A stretch of DNA of 64,000 nt from Pseudorhodobacter wandonensis (GCF_001202035.1 NZ_LGHT01000038.1:1-64000), one strand, 5' to 3'; positions 1 to 10,241 are shown, counted from the stretch's first letter. Translations and numbers: made by a program. Notes: generated by a model not told the origin, from the letters alone.

Positions 1-20
1 CGCCACACCAAGCGGTTGAG

Positions 21-374
21 TCACTCTGCCGCAGCCGGTGGGCGCGTCTCCAGAGCCCTGACTTTACGCCAGTCGAGACCGGCAAACAGTGCCTCGAACT
101 GGGCATGGTTCAGTGCCATTATCCCGTCTTTGATCGCGGGCCAGATGAAGGTCATATCCTCCAGCCGTTTGTAGGCCATCACCAGACCCGTGCCATCCCA
201 ATACAAAAGCTTCAGCCTGTCCGCCCGGCGCGCCCGGAAGACAAACACCGTCCCAGTGAACGGATCCTTGCGCAGAACCGAAGACACCAACGCCGCCAAC
301 CCATCATGACCCTTCCTGAAGTCGATCGGCTGTGTCGAGACCAGAACCCGCACCCGGTTGGAGGGGAACATCAT
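21..374 (-). CDS. tnpB: IS66 family insertion sequence accessory protein TnpB
   Basis: The 117-aa protein begins MMFPSNRVRVLVSTQPIDFR and contains the typical TnpB core (DFRKGHDGLAALV, then FVFRARRADRLKLLYWDGTG). This is a small protein found in IS66 elements and needed for transposition; its biochemical role is poorly defined. The length matches the usual 115-120 aa. The start ATG at 374 overlaps the tnpA stop as ATGA (371-374), the usual translational coupling in this family. A longer upstream reading frame exists but is the shadow of tnpA, so I chose the internal ATG. A second ATG at 371 is also possible. Confidence 0.92.
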   Translation of the reverse strand: MMFPSNRVRVLVSTQPIDFRKGHDGLAALVSSVLRKDPFTGTVFVFRARRADRLKLLYWDGTGLVMAYKRLEDMTFIWPAIKDGIMALNHAQFEALFAGLDWRKVRALETRPPAAAE

Positions 375-799
375 GGCGAAGGCCCGAGCGCGCGCACAAT
401 CTCGGCAATTCTGGTAGCTGTCGCGGCACCGTCCAGCCGGATTGTCACTTGGCCCAGAGCGATTTCGATTGATCCCAAAGGCTGCGCTTCTGGCTTGCCT
501 GGTTGACCCGAACGCACCGGCAAAGAAGGCGTATTTCCCTCCGACAGCACGAGAGACGCAAAGCAGAAGCCGTCGTCCTCCATCGCCGGCAAAACCAACG
601 TGCCGTCCCGAGCCCGACCACGCCATTCCGACAAATGGTTCGCCCGCAGCCCATAACGTGCCGCAACCGCGTTCACCGTTACGCCAGGCTTCAGGCTTTC
701 TGCAACGATCTGCGCCTTGACCTCGTCAGGCCAGCGCTTCTGGCCATTGCCCCGTAAATCCACCCCATAGTCCCTGAGAAACTCCACCGTAGTCGCCAT
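371..799 (-). CDS. tnpA: IS66 family accessory protein TnpA (Orf1, HTH)
   Basis: This 142-aa protein has an N-terminal helix-turn-helix of the IS66 Orf1/IS3 Orf1 type (RWPDEVKAQIVAESLKPGVT, then VAARYGLRANHLSEW), followed by a linker and a C-terminal segment (IEIALGQVTIRLDG) usual for IS66 TnpA. It probably binds the IS ends. It is the first gene of the element, starting 84 nt inside the terminal repeat at 883, and its TGA overlaps the tnpB ATG. The reading frame looks intact. Confidence 0.9.
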   Translation of the reverse strand: MATTVEFLRDYGVDLRGNGQKRWPDEVKAQIVAESLKPGVTVNAVAARYGLRANHLSEWRGRARDGTLVLPAMEDDGFCFASLVLSEGNTPSLPVRSGQPGKPEAQPLGSIEIALGQVTIRLDGAATATRIAEIVRALGPSP

Positions 800-1062
800 C
801 GCGAAACTCCCGCCCCATGTCCAACAGGTGCGGAGTCGCAGGTTAATCGATCATGCAGAAGGTGGGGGCCCGAGAACGCTTACGACCCGTTAGTCATCGA
901 CCGAGCGTATGATTACCTTTTGGAACGCAGTGAGCTCGATTAAAGCGAAGGGTGAAATGATTCGGAAAATTTTGACAGCGTGCTAAGATGTGGGACTCTC
1001 AATCGGTAGTAGTAGAGCTTTGGGTGAAATGTGCCACCCACACCATCCGCAATAAAAGCATT

Positions 1063-4000
1063 CTATTCCATGGAAATTTCTGAGAGCAATGCCTCCGCCT
1101 GCGCCAGAACGCCCCGAACTGCGGCGTCCTCCAGATCAGGCGGGTAGCCGTATTTCCGTAGGATGCGCTTCACGAGGACCCGCAGTCGCGCCCGGGCACT
1201 GTCGCGGTGTGCCCAGTCGATACTGACATTGGCTTTCAGGCCCTTCAGAAGTTCATGCGCGATGATCTTCAACTGGTCATTGCCAAGGACATCGACAGCA
1301 CTCTGATTGTCGGCCAGCGCATCATAGAAAGCGATTTCCTCTGGAGTGAGGCCAGTTTCTTCACCCCTGCTTCTGGCCTCACGCACTTCCTTCGCCAGCG
1401 CAATCAGCTCTTGCAGCACCTCTACGGTGCTGATGGCATTGGTGTGATAACGGGAGATCGCTTCTTCCAGCCGTTCGGAAAACTTCCGTGTTTCAATCAC
1501 GTTCGACCGGCTACGTGATCTGATCTCATCATTCAGAAGCTTTTGTAGGGCTTCTAGCGCGAGGTTTTTCTTCTCCATCTGTCCGATTTCGGCCAGGAAC
1601 TCATCCGACAAGATCGAAATATCTGGCGATGAAAGCCCAGCGGCCGAAAGGATGTCGACGATCTCGGTAGAGGCGACCGCGCCATTTACGATTTGGCGAA
1701 TGGCCAGATCGCGGTCGGCGGCAGAGCGGCCGGAGGTATCAGCAGCCTTGACCATCGCCGCTCGTACGGTCTGGAAGAAGCCGACCTCGTCGCGAACGTC
1801 GCGGGAGGTATCGCTGGCCGAACAGAGGGCAAAGGCCTTGGATAGCGCCAAAACCGCATCCTGATATCGACGATGGGCGGCTTTCTTGGCTTCCTTGTCT
1901 GTTTCGCGCTGGGCGGCTTCGTCTTGCTTTGCAAGGATCCAGTCGAGTGCTCCGGCTAAAGCGACCAGGCGCTGATGTGGCGTGCCTGTCAGCCCGGTTG
2001 AATAGTCAAAGCCGTGGAACATGGCGCGCACCACATCCAATCGTTCCAGAAGGGCTGCTACAGCCTCCGCCTCGTCAATACCTGCTTGTTCCTGGTCTGA
2101 TTGGGAATACTGGCCTAGCGCGGATTTAAGGTTCTGGGCGATGCCAATGTAATCGACGATCAAGCCTGCGGGCTTGTCGCTGAAGACCCGGTTCACCCGC
2201 GCAATGGCCTGCATGAGGCCGTGCCCGCGCATAGGCTTGTCGATGTACATCGTGTGCATCGACGGCGCGTCAAATCCGGTCAGCCACATGTCACGGACGA
2301 TCACCAGTTTAAGCGGGTCTTTCGGATCCTTTGCGCGCTTCGCCAGAAGGTCGCGCCGTGCCTTGCCGCCTATATGGGGCTGCCAGCTTTCAGGATCTGA
2401 CGCAGAGCCTGTCATAACAATTTTGATCGTGCCGCCCGCATCATCATCGGAATGCCAGTCGGGGCGAAGGGCCACAATCTGGCTATAGAGGTCCACGCAG
2501 ATGCGCCTGCTCATGCAGACGACCATGGCCTTGCCATCCATCGCCTGAACCCGGGCCTCGAAATGCGCTATCAGATCTTCGGCAACCATGCGTAGTCGCT
2601 TCTCAGATCCTACAAGCGCCTCGACTGTGGACCATTTGCGCTTCAGCCGTTCTTGCTCGCTGACAGCTTCATCCTCGGTCAGCTCTTCAATTTCTGCATC
2701 AACCTTGGGCTTTTCCGCGTCTGGAAGCTCGATCCGTGCGAGGCGGCTTTCGTAATAGATCGGGACCGTCGCCCCATCTTCGACGGCACGGCTGATATCA
2801 TAAACGTCGATGTAATGCCCGAACACCGCAGGCGTGTTCACATCGTCCTGTTCGATAGGGGTTCCGGTGAAACCGATGAAAGACGCGTTGGGCAGCGCAT
2901 CGCGCAGGTGCTTGGCAAAGCCATAGGCGATGGCGCCGGTTTTTTCGATGCGGGCTTTGAACCCATACTGGCTGCGGTGGGCCTCGTCGGCGATGACGAC
3001 CACATTGCGACGGTCGGTCAGCATTGGGTATGCCTCGCCCTTCTCGGGGGCAAACTTCTGAATGGTGGTGAAGATGACCCCGCCCGAGGCGCGCGAGAGT
3101 GCCTTTTGCAAATCCTCGCGGCTATCGGCTTGCACCGGGGTCTGGCGGATCAAGTCGCGGCACATGGAAAACGTGCCGAACAACTGGTCGTCCAGATCGT
3201 TGCGATCCGTGATGACGACGATGGTTGGGTTTTCCATCGCAGGTTCGCGCACCAATTGCCCGGCGTAGAACGCCATAAGCAGGCTCTTGCCCGATCCTTG
3301 CGTGTGCCAGATCACCCCGGCTTTGCGATCACCCTGCGATCGGCTGGCTTCAACCGTGCTGATAACCGCACGTTTGACGGCGTGGAACTGGTGATAACCC
3401 GCGATGATTTTGGCGATGCCGCCGGAGGTGTCGCCAAAGACAGTGAAATCTCGCAGCAGCGATAACAACCGTGGTCGGGCAAAGACCCCTTCAATCAGCA
3501 CCGACATTTCCGGCGCGCCCTTCGGGGCCACATCAACGCCATCGGTCGTGCGCCAAGGCATGAAGCGTTCCAGATCAGCGGTCAGCGACCCGATGCGGGC
3601 CTGAATACCGTCGGTCGTAACCAGCACAGCATTGGCGCGGAAGAGTGATCCGATCTGTGCCTTGTAGGTCTGCAACTGATTGAAGGCCGCGCCCAGGGTT
3701 GCGGTTTCCGCTCCGGGCTTCTTCACCTCGATTACGCCGACCGGCAGGCCGTTCAGAAACACCACCACATCCGGGCGGCGGTTGCTGCCGTTCTCAATAA
3801 CTGTGAATTGGGCAATGGCCAGCCAGTCGTTCTGCTGGTCCTCAGGGTCGATCAGGCGCACGGCGTCACCGCGGATCGTGCCATCCTCGGCGCGGTACTC
3901 AACCGGCACACCCTCTACCATGGCACGGTGCAGTCGGCGGTTTTCTTCGATCAGCGAGGGGCGCTCAACCGCCAGCAACTTGCGCAGTGCATCCTCGCGG

Positions 4001-4197
4001 GCATCCTCAGGGATCTGTGGGTTTAAGCGGGCAATTGCATCGCGCAGGCGACTGAGCAGGAATGTGTCCGAATAGGCCTCGCGTTCTGGCGCTCGACCAT
4101 CGGGGCCCGAGATCGCGTCATTGATACAGATGTAGCCCAGCTCCCCGAGGTGATCGAGTAGGACGATTTCAACTTCCGCTTCGGTCAGGGTGGGCAT
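1063..4197 (-). CDS. hsdR: Type I restriction endonuclease subunit R
   Basis: This 1044-aa protein is the motor and nuclease subunit of a type I restriction-modification complex. An N-terminal RecB-like nuclease region shows [20 protein letters not shown] (D...ExK motif, about residues 140-160). The SF2 translocase follows: Walker A in [13 protein letters not shown], a DEAH box in [14 protein letters not shown], and the FTGTP motif. The C-terminal third is the helical HsdR tail. The ATG at 4197 overlaps the stop of the upstream 395-aa gene as TAATG. A longer frame upstream is a shadow of that gene's acidic repeat, so 4197 is the start. It is the last gene of the hsd operon. All motor motifs are present and nothing indicates inactivation. 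Confidence 0.95.
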   Translation of the reverse strand: MPTLTEAEVEIVLLDHLGELGYICINDAISGPDGRAPEREAYSDTFLLSRLRDAIARLNPQIPEDAREDALRKLLAVERPSLIEENRRLHRAMVEGVPVEYRAEDGTIRGDAVRLIDPEDQQNDWLAIAQFTVIENGSNRRPDVVVFLNGLPVGVIEVKKPGAETATLGAAFNQLQTYKAQIGSLFRANAVLVTTDGIQARIGSLTADLERFMPWRTTDGVDVAPKGAPEMSVLIEGVFARPRLLSLLRDFTVFGDTSGGIAKIIAGYHQFHAVKRAVISTVEASRSQGDRKAGVIWHTQGSGKSLLMAFYAGQLVREPAMENPTIVVITDRNDLDDQLFGTFSMCRDLIRQTPVQADSREDLQKALSRASGGVIFTTIQKFAPEKGEAYPMLTDRRNVVVIADEAHRSQYGFKARIEKTGAIAYGFAKHLRDALPNASFIGFTGTPIEQDDVNTPAVFGHYIDVYDISRAVEDGATVPIYYESRLARIELPDAEKPKVDAEIEELTEDEAVSEQERLKRKWSTVEALVGSEKRLRMVAEDLIAHFEARVQAMDGKAMVVCMSRRICVDLYSQIVALRPDWHSDDDAGGTIKIVMTGSASDPESWQPHIGGKARRDLLAKRAKDPKDPLKLVIVRDMWLTGFDAPSMHTMYIDKPMRGHGLMQAIARVNRVFSDKPAGLIVDYIGIAQNLKSALGQYSQSDQEQAGIDEAEAVAALLERLDVVRAMFHGFDYSTGLTGTPHQRLVALAGALDWILAKQDEAAQRETDKEAKKAAHRRYQDAVLALSKAFALCSASDTSRDVRDEVGFFQTVRAAMVKAADTSGRSAADRDLAIRQIVNGAVASTEIVDILSAAGLSSPDISILSDEFLAEIGQMEKKNLALEALQKLLNDEIRSRSRSNVIETRKFSERLEEAISRYHTNAISTVEVLQELIALAKEVREARSRGEETGLTPEEIAFYDALADNQSAVDVLGNDQLKIIAHELLKGLKANVSIDWAHRDSARARLRVLVKRILRKYGYPPDLEDAAVRGVLAQAEALLSEISME

Positions 4198-5384
4198 TAC
4201 TGTTCTTCGTCCTCTTCGTCCTCTTCGTCCTCTTCGTCCTCTTCGAGATATTCCTCGAACTCCCGATTGAAACTCTCCAGATCCCGTTCGCCTGCTGCCT
4301 GATTTACAATCTGCAGGACCACCCGGACGACCAGTTCGGGCCAAACGGCTCCCGCATTGAGTGGGCCCTCGTCTTCAGCTTGATCTTCAATCGCAGCGAT
4401 GGTCAGGAGTGTCAGAGTTGGTTGGTCAACGGCGTCAACCACACCATGGCAAAATGCTTCCACTGTCTCATACCATTCTTCCATAAACGGGCCATTCTGA
4501 ACCTCATGGCTATACTCGTCCCAATAATTTCGAAATTTGTAATCGGCTTCAAACATCCCAAGAGCGGGCTGTTTCTTTAGTGTTTCGATAGTTTGCTTCG
4601 CGACAATATCGAACTGCGGCTTTGCCCAAGCAATGATGGCAGAGTGACATTCTTCCCAATATTTCATTTGTTTGTCATATCTTATATCGGTAGGTACAAC
4701 AAATTCTTGAAAATCGTTACCGACAACCGTAATTCCTCCCACATCAAGCACTGCAGCGCGGAGGGGATGCGCACTGGCATTCGCCGTGTCATGAAACGCT
4801 CCATCTTGGCCGACGATTGTTCCTTGCTCATCATAATGTTCAGCGTTGTTTTTAGTGTGTCTGATAATGCCTAAGTCATCTAGTAAGCTCATATCTGATT
4901 CGATCAGTGTCGTCCAAACCAGCTGAGATAGGTGACAGGCAGCCCAGACGTCGATCTCGTGCAACGAAGATGGGCCACTTTCGATGCCGCATGCCGTCGA
5001 GACGAAGTCAAACGTCAGAGTCTGCCGCCAACTGCCTTCCCAAATAACCTCATTGCACTCTTTAGCGACCGTATTTTTGAAACTGTCGTCCCATTGGACA
5101 AATTCGAACTCGTGCTTTGCCCAGAACAGCTGTTCAAGGAAGTCTGCTTTGGCCAACGGCGACGAATAGGGCCAATTCCCGTTATCGGCAAAGTCATCCA
5201 AAACCCCGCCCCGGCTCGCAAGACGTGACACAACAGCCCCGATCAGCGTTTCAATGCCGCGCTTTGCCTGAGCGATGATCAGGTCCTCATACGTATCCAT
5301 TTGGATAGCCATCGCCTGAAACTGCGCTGATGCGTCTTGTCGTTCTCTCGCTGCATAGGATTTGGAGGCATCATCGTCGATCAT
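4197..5384 (-). CDS. Hypothetical protein inside the hsd operon, acidic repeat tail
   Basis: I do not recognise a family for this 395-aa protein. It appears soluble, with no signal peptide or membrane segment, is rich in Trp, Asp and Glu, and ends in an extremely acidic tail ([17 protein letters not shown]) written by a 9-bp tandem repeat. It sits between the hsdS-linked 132-aa ORF and hsdR and overlaps the hsdR start (TAATG), so it is very likely cotranscribed and translationally coupled to the restriction subunit. The start ATG at 5384 is preceded by GAGG at a reasonable distance. The position suggests an accessory of the restriction system (modulator or extra effector); this is inference from context only. 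Confidence 0.8.
   Translation of the reverse strand: MIDDDASKSYAARERQDASAQFQAMAIQMDTYEDLIIAQAKRGIETLIGAVVSRLASRGGVLDDFADNGNWPYSSPLAKADFLEQLFWAKHEFEFVQWDDSFKNTVAKECNEVIWEGSWRQTLTFDFVSTACGIESGPSSLHEIDVWAACHLSQLVWTTLIESDMSLLDDLGIIRHTKNNAEHYDEQGTIVGQDGAFHDTANASAHPLRAAVLDVGGITVVGNDFQEFVVPTDIRYDKQMKYWEECHSAIIAWAKPQFDIVAKQTIETLKKQPALGMFEADYKFRNYWDEYSHEVQNGPFMEEWYETVEAFCHGVVDAVDQPTLTLLTIAAIEDQAEDEGPLNAGAVWPELVVRVVLQIVNQAAGERDLESFNREFEEYLEEDEEDEEDEEDEEQ
4202..4245 (-). repeat. 9-bp tandem repeat (GAGGACGAA)n before hsdR
   Basis: About four to five copies of a 9-bp unit (plus-strand register cttcgtcct) encode the Glu/Asp repeat at the C-terminus of the 395-aa protein. The purine-rich GAGGA units lie immediately upstream of the hsdR ATG at 4197 and must contain its ribosome binding site. 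Because the unit is a multiple of three, copy-number changes would lengthen or shorten the acidic tail without shifting the frame. Confidence 0.8.
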
Positions 5385-5478
5385 ACAAGAGCCTCAGCTA
5401 TCTGCACCGCATTGGCCACCCGGAATTCTTCCGATGTGAAGTGTGCCACCAAACATTCATAGCCCGGCAAGCAAGTCA

Positions 5479-5877
5479 TCATAAAGGGTCTCCGCAAACG
5501 AAGGCGATATCGGACCAATCAGTACCCAGCACGGCCTTGCGATACTGTGGGGCGTTTTTGGCATCGATGCCGTGCCAGTCGTGTTTGCCGGTTCCATAGG
5601 CGATGAAGCCGGTCTTGTCGGTAATGAACAGGGTCAGGCCCCGCAGCGCTTCCGGGGTATCCGGCGCGTGGATGGCGGTCATCACCTCATCGAGGAAATT
5701 GCCGATGCCAACCATGGCGAGCTTCGCGCCAGTCTGCTCGACCAGTTGGGTGTAAGTCAGGTAGGGTCGTTGGGGCAGCTTGCCATGCTTTTTCAGATAC
5801 TCCTGCACTGTGCGGATATGGGTGATTAGCCCGTTTCCAAGCAGCATGGCGTTCTTGGTGGGTACCGGCAGGTTCAT
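5479..5877 (-). CDS. Hypothetical 132-aa protein coupled to hsdS
   Basis: This small soluble protein ([20 protein letters not shown] at the start) is not one I can assign. Its middle reads PYLTYTQLVEQTGAKLAMVG followed by a segment ending in GLTLFITDKTGFIAYG. This faintly resembles small MGMT-like or restriction-associated domains that read as LTY...L...G and PLT..V..K.G, but the resemblance is weak. Its ATG overlaps the hsdS stop as ATGA (5874-5877), so it is translated with the specificity subunit. About 95 nt separate it from the downstream 395-aa gene. Co-conservation with hsdS would point to a role in recognition or regulation. Confidence 0.75.
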   Translation of the reverse strand: MNLPVPTKNAMLLGNGLITHIRTVQEYLKKHGKLPQRPYLTYTQLVEQTGAKLAMVGIGNFLDEVMTAIHAPDTPEALRGLTLFITDKTGFIAYGTGKHDWHGIDAKNAPQYRKAVLGTDWSDIAFVCGDPL

Positions 5878-7172
5878 GCGGCGGTTTCCTTTTCGGCTTG
5901 GTCAAGATCAGCCACCCGCAGCTCCCCCGACATCAGGCGTGGCAGCAGGAGGTCGCGGGTTTGGGCGAGAGTTTGGGATTCTTCAGCATTGGACCAGATT
6001 CTGTCGCGCATGGGGCGGACTATCGTTGCAAACGCCATACGCAGGGCTTGGCCGGGGTCAACCAGCGCGAATTTCTTGATGTCTTGCGTGGCCAAACTTG
6101 GGAAAACCGAGCCAGTCGTCTTTTGCAGAAGCCGGTCCATTTGCAACATTAGGGCGGTTTCGACGAACTCTTGATTGCTTTCGCGCCCTCGAATGGACGC
6201 GACGCCCCGTCCGAGGCAATACTCTGCATCAGCGAAGGCGTGTCGACCAGTGGTCGAACCGCGCACGCAAATAATCAAATCGCCACGCCGCGCAAGCTTG
6301 CTTGGCGCTGTTGTCCATTTGATCTGTCGTAGAAAAAAATCACCATATTCAACCGGGCCATTGCAAAGTGGAGTGCCGACACCCGTATCATTATATGTTG
6401 AGCCCTCGGGAGATATGCCCATGGTCACTTCGGCCAGCGCATCCATTGGCACATTATCCCACCCCACAGGCTTGCCCGCGTCGTCCAGACGGTCGGGGAA
6501 TAGGGACAAGAGGTCGGGCGAGAGGTCGGGGGCTTCGCCTGCCATCTTGGTGCGGGTGGGGCCGAAATCGACGAACCAGTCGCGGAACAGCGCCCGCGCC
6601 ATGGCCTCCAGCGTGGCGTTCATCCTCCGGTTCAACTCGATCTTGTCATCCAGCGCCCCGAGTGTCGCCGCAATGGCGCGTTGTTCGGGGAGGGGGATCA
6701 AGGGTATCTCGAACTTCTCGATCATCCCTTTAGTCAACGCGTTTCGAGTTGCGCCCGATGCAGAAAGCCCGAGCATGTGCGACTGCATTTCCGGCGATAC
6801 CAAAAGATAGCGCAAAAAACGCGGGTCTATGATTTCCTTGTCTGGTCGAATGATCGCGACATGCTGATTGACGCGGGCAGGAAGCACCGCTGGGTCAACT
6901 TGGCAGACTCGCGCAACGCTATCTCCCGTGATGTTCAGCAACACATCATCTGCCAACACTTCTACATTGGACAGTTGGTCAGCTTGCGTCTGCGAAATGA
7001 AAGCTAGGCCGCCAAATGAAAAGCGTTCGTTGAGAATGTTCTGGCTGCGGATCAACGAAAACGGCCCTTCGGAAAGGTAGGCTTCTTTGCCGCCGCGTGG
7101 CGTTGCACCGCTGCCGATCTTTAGGCAATGATCACCTAGCCTGATCGTTCGACTCTCTTTGGTGTCCCTCAC
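5874..7172 (-). CDS. hsdS: Type I restriction-modification specificity subunit S
   Basis: This 432-aa protein has the two-target-recognition-domain layout of HsdS. Conserved repeats end each half: [20 protein letters not shown] with [20 protein letters not shown] after TRD1, and [20 protein letters not shown] near the C-terminus. The subunit sets the bipartite DNA target for methylation and cleavage. I chose the GTG at 7172 because it overlaps the hsdM stop as GTGA. The longer frame upstream has atypical, Arg/Gly-rich translation and is a shadow of hsdM. Both TRDs look complete. Confidence 0.93.
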   Translation of the reverse strand: MRDTKESRTIRLGDHCLKIGSGATPRGGKEAYLSEGPFSLIRSQNILNERFSFGGLAFISQTQADQLSNVEVLADDVLLNITGDSVARVCQVDPAVLPARVNQHVAIIRPDKEIIDPRFLRYLLVSPEMQSHMLGLSASGATRNALTKGMIEKFEIPLIPLPEQRAIAATLGALDDKIELNRRMNATLEAMARALFRDWFVDFGPTRTKMAGEAPDLSPDLLSLFPDRLDDAGKPVGWDNVPMDALAEVTMGISPEGSTYNDTGVGTPLCNGPVEYGDFFLRQIKWTTAPSKLARRGDLIICVRGSTTGRHAFADAEYCLGRGVASIRGRESNQEFVETALMLQMDRLLQKTTGSVFPSLATQDIKKFALVDPGQALRMAFATIVRPMRDRIWSNAEESQTLAQTRDLLLPRLMSGELRVADLDQAEKETAA

Positions 7173-8707
7173 ACCCCAACCCCCGCCAACCGCGCTCGAA
7201 TGGTAGCCGCCAAAACCTCGGCTTCGCGAAACTGCCCTTCCAGCACCTCCTGCAACCCTGCGAACCGCTCGGCAAAGGGCACATCGTCTTCCTCTGCCGC
7301 CTCTGCCCCCACATAACGCCCCGGGGTCAACACATGGCCGTGGGAACGGATTTCCTCCAAACTCGCGGATTTGCAAAATCCCGGCACATCGGCGTAACCC
7401 TCACCCAGTCGCCAAGCGTGGTAGGTATCGCTGATCTGCGCCATATCGGCGTCGGAAAACTCTTTCCGGGTGCGGTCCACCATAAACCCCAGCTTGCGGG
7501 CGTCGATAAACAGCACCTCACCCCGCCGGTCGCGCAGTTTACGGTCGCGGGCGATGCCGTTCGACTTGTCCTTGGCCAGAAACCACAGGCAGGCCGGGAT
7601 CTGGGTGGAATAGAACAACTGGCCGGGCAGGGCGATCATGCAGTCGATCACCTCGCCCTCGATCATAGCCTTGCGCATCTCGCCCTCGCCCGACTGGGTG
7701 GATGACATAGAGCCATTGGCCAGCACCACCCCCGCCGTGCCCGACGGCGCCAGATGGTGCAGGATGTGTTGCAGCCAGGCGTAGTTAGCATTGCCTGCGG
7801 GGGGGATGCCATATTTCCAGCGCCCATCCTCACGCAGCCTCTCACCGCCCCAGTCCGAGATGTTGAACGGTGGGTTGGCCAGGATCACATCGGCGCGCAG
7901 GTCGGGCAGTTCATTCTTGTGGAAAGTGCCTTCCGAGTTCCACTTAATGTCAGCGTCGATACCGCGCACGGCAAGGTTCATCTTGCACAGACGCCAAGTG
8001 GTGTAGTTGCTTTCCTGCCCGTAGATGGCGATGTCGCCTAGACGGCCGCCATGCGCCTCGACGAACTTCTCCGACTGCACGAACATGCCGCCCGATCCGC
8101 AGCAGGGATCATAGACGCGGCCTTTGTAAGGTTCCAGCATTTCAACCATGGTGCGAACGACCGAGCGGGGGGTGTAGAATTCGCCGCCGCGCTTTCCCTC
8201 GGACCCAGCGAACTGGCCGAGGAAGTATTCATAGACGCGCCCCAGCAGGTCGCGGGCCTTGTCCTTGCCTTCGCCCAAGGCGATGCCAGAGATCAGGTCG
8301 ATCAACTCGCCCAGCATGACAGCGTTCAGCGCTGGGCGGCCGTAGTCCTTGGGCAGAACACCCTTGAGCGTCGGGTTCACCTTTTCGATAGCGATCATCG
8401 CCTCGTCGATCAGCTTGCCGATGGTGGTCTGTTTGGCGTTGGCCTGCAGATGCGACCAGCGCGCATCCGCAGGAACCCAAAAGACGTTTTCGGCAAGGTA
8501 TGCATCTGGGTCTTCTGCATCGTCGGGGTATTCAGCCAGCAACTGCTGACGTTTTAACTCGAAACTGTCCGAAATGTGCTTGAGAAAGATCAGGCCAAGG
8601 GCGACGTGCTTATAATCTGACGGTTCCATATTGCCGCGCAGTTTGTCGGCGGTTTTGAACAGGCTGGCTTCAATGCCGAGATCTGAACCGTTTTCTATTG
8701 ATGCCAT
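7169..8707 (-). CDS. hsdM: Type I restriction-modification methyltransferase subunit M
   Basis: This 512-aa N6-adenine methyltransferase has the N-terminal HsdM helical domain ([20 protein letters not shown]), SAM-binding motif [11 protein letters not shown] and catalytic motif IV NPPF (in [12 protein letters not shown]). With HsdS it protects host DNA. The start ATG at 8707 is preceded by AAGGGA about 11 nt upstream; an in-frame TTG at 8728 precedes that SD and is less likely. It is the first gene of the hsd operon, and its TGA overlaps the hsdS GTG. Confidence 0.95.
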   Translation of the reverse strand: MASIENGSDLGIEASLFKTADKLRGNMEPSDYKHVALGLIFLKHISDSFELKRQQLLAEYPDDAEDPDAYLAENVFWVPADARWSHLQANAKQTTIGKLIDEAMIAIEKVNPTLKGVLPKDYGRPALNAVMLGELIDLISGIALGEGKDKARDLLGRVYEYFLGQFAGSEGKRGGEFYTPRSVVRTMVEMLEPYKGRVYDPCCGSGGMFVQSEKFVEAHGGRLGDIAIYGQESNYTTWRLCKMNLAVRGIDADIKWNSEGTFHKNELPDLRADVILANPPFNISDWGGERLREDGRWKYGIPPAGNANYAWLQHILHHLAPSGTAGVVLANGSMSSTQSGEGEMRKAMIEGEVIDCMIALPGQLFYSTQIPACLWFLAKDKSNGIARDRKLRDRRGEVLFIDARKLGFMVDRTRKEFSDADMAQISDTYHAWRLGEGYADVPGFCKSASLEEIRSHGHVLTPGRYVGAEAAEEDDVPFAERFAGLQEVLEGQFREAEVLAATIRARLAGVGV

Positions 8708-8961
8708 TGAATAATCTGTCCCTTGCAACGTCTTTTCAGGACCGTATTTCAGCCAGAGGTTTAAATCCAGACATTAAGAAGCGATCGAAGGGAGGAGAGT
8801 TCAGACTTTGCGCAGAGATGCACCTCAGCGCATCACAATACTTTGGATTGGTTAATTATAATCTTTTGCAAGTCGCCCTTGTTCACAGCTATCCTGTGAA
8901 CTTATCGGGAGCTCGACCCCAGAACAGAGACGGCCCAGTTGCGCATGCTCTGGGCCGAAAG

Positions 8962-9267
8962 TCATTTATCCTGCGCGGCCCGCCTGAGTTCATAAGGTCC
9001 GATAATGGGGCAGAGTTCATTGCCAATAAAGTGCGTGCTTGGAGCCGGGCTGTCGGCGCTAAAACAACTTTCATTACACCAGGATCATCATGGGAGAACG
9101 GCTATTGTGAAAGCTTCAACGCCCGTTTCCGGGATGAGATGCTTACTGGAGAGGTCTTCTACACCTTGCGCGAAGCGCAGATACTGATCGAACGCTGTCG
9201 GCATCACCACAATACAGTTAGGCCGCATAGCGCCGTGCGCTACCGCCCACCGCGCCAGAAAGCATGA
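8962..9267 (+). pseudogene. IS3-family transposase OrfB, C-terminal remnant
   Basis: The last roughly 100 residues of an IS3-type DDE integrase are readable: FILRGPPEFIRSDNGAEF carries the second catalytic Asp, and SSWENGYCESFNARFRDEML carries the catalytic Glu. The N-terminal two thirds of OrfB and all of OrfA are missing, and the frame upstream of about 8960 has no transposase similarity. Downstream, gaccatccgatgggtgca (9311-9328) resembles the right terminal sequence of IS3 elements (GGACCAC...GGGGGCA type), so this is the surviving right end of an element. Confidence 0.85.
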
Positions 9268-9356
9268 TGCCAATAGACCAGAGGCCGACCATGCAATAAC
9301 AATCAAACTGGACCATCCGATGGGTGCACTCCACAGCCTACTATGGGACCGATTAT

Positions 9357-10241
9357 ATGGAAAATGAAATCGATGCAGAGTTGTTCGACGATCTAGTAGC
9401 TAAGAGGCTTGGCCACTATGTATACGCGCTATTTGATCCAGCAACGGGTCAACCATTCTACGTCGGCAAAGGTGGCGGTCGCGCAGGGCTAGGAAACCGC
9501 CGAATTTTTGACCATTTCGATGAAGCTCGTGGCAACGGCGGCAAAGAGCGAGATAAAATAGCGAAGATCCGAGAAATATGGAAAACTACTGGCGATGTTC
9601 AATGGAAGATAGTTCGATCGGGACTGAGAAATGATGACGAGGCGCTTTTGATTGAAAGTGCATTGATCGACATGCTGCGCGAAATGAAGATCCCGTTGAC
9701 GAATAAGCAATCCGGGCATGGTTCAGTCGAGAGTGGGATGAAATCTCGCACAGAATTGCGTGCTTGGTGTGCTCCGAAGCTTGATCTCTCAAGTTTGCCG
9801 CCGTCTTTGATGAAGCGACCGATTTTCATTTTCAATATCGATAGAGGTGTGGCTGATCGTCGGAAAAATTATCCTGATGACGGCTCAGATCTCTATAAAG
9901 AAGCTACCTGCCAATTTTGGAACGTGTCGGCCAAATACCGGTCTCTAGAGGGGGCAATAGCCATCGGTTGCATCAATGGCATTACGAGAGCAGCAGTAGA
10001 TATCGAAGGGTGGAAACAAGTATCCGACACACGATGGGAGATAGTTCCACACAGTTTCGCGAATGCAACGCAACATCTTAATAATTTGACCTACAAGAAG
10101 GTCTCTACAATCGTTGATCACTGTAAAGGGTTCTGGCAGCGTGGCAATTTTTTGGTAATTCGCATTGATAACAATGCTAATATCACGGTGCTTCGGGGCA
10201 GCGGCAACCACACGATATCGCTTCCTCCCAACGCAAGCTGA
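9357..10241 (+). CDS. GIY-YIG nuclease domain protein (LEM-3/COG3680-like)
   Basis: This 294-aa protein has an N-terminal GIY-YIG nuclease core: HYVYALFDPATGQPFYVGKG (YVY and the FYVG equivalent of YIG), followed by a conserved Arg/His-rich segment and a Glu in DDEALLIESALIDML that should be the metal-binding residue. The C-terminal half (DVEGW...WEIVP type segments) is unassigned. The family has bacterial members of unknown function and an animal member, LEM-3/ANKLE1, that is a DNA nuclease. The ATG at 9357 was preferred over the earlier start at 9324, which lies in the IS3 end. It stands alone beside the RM operon; a defence role is plausible but not shown. Confidence 0.8.
   Translation: MENEIDAELFDDLVAKRLGHYVYALFDPATGQPFYVGKGGGRAGLGNRRIFDHFDEARGNGGKERDKIAKIREIWKTTGDVQWKIVRSGLRNDDEALLIESALIDMLREMKIPLTNKQSGHGSVESGMKSRTELRAWCAPKLDLSSLPPSLMKRPIFIFNIDRGVADRRKNYPDDGSDLYKEATCQFWNVSAKYRSLEGAIAIGCINGITRAAVDIEGWKQVSDTRWEIVPHSFANATQHLNNLTYKKVSTIVDHCKGFWQRGNFLVIRIDNNANITVLRGSGNHTISLPPNAS

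Larger units (their letters stand above)
1..883 (-). mobile_element. IS66-family insertion sequence, partial (enters from the left edge)
   Basis: The segment carries the two accessory genes of an IS66 element (tnpA and tnpB) on the minus strand. The third gene, the DDE transposase tnpC, would begin left of the window. Reading the minus strand from 883 inward gives GTAAGCG, the hallmark terminal sequence of IS66-family inverted repeats, 84 nt upstream of the tnpA start. The element boundary is therefore most likely 883, with 884-891 (gacccgtt) as the candidate 8-bp target duplication. The matching end is outside the window, so the duplication cannot be confirmed here. Confidence 0.85.

Noticed and set aside
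1022-1043. Possible shared repeat between 1022-1043 and 5435-5455 (gtgtgccacc-like)
   Set aside because: Only about ten bases match, with no flanking duplication or IS feature; chance similarity is sufficient.
2653-3465. 270-aa plus-strand open frame inside hsdR
   Set aside because: Antisense shadow of the helicase region.
4195-4344. N-terminal Arg/Gly-rich extension ([11 protein letters not shown]) of HsdR
   Set aside because: This is the out-of-frame reading of the GAGGACGAA repeat of the upstream gene; the TAATG junction gives a normal HsdR start at 4197.
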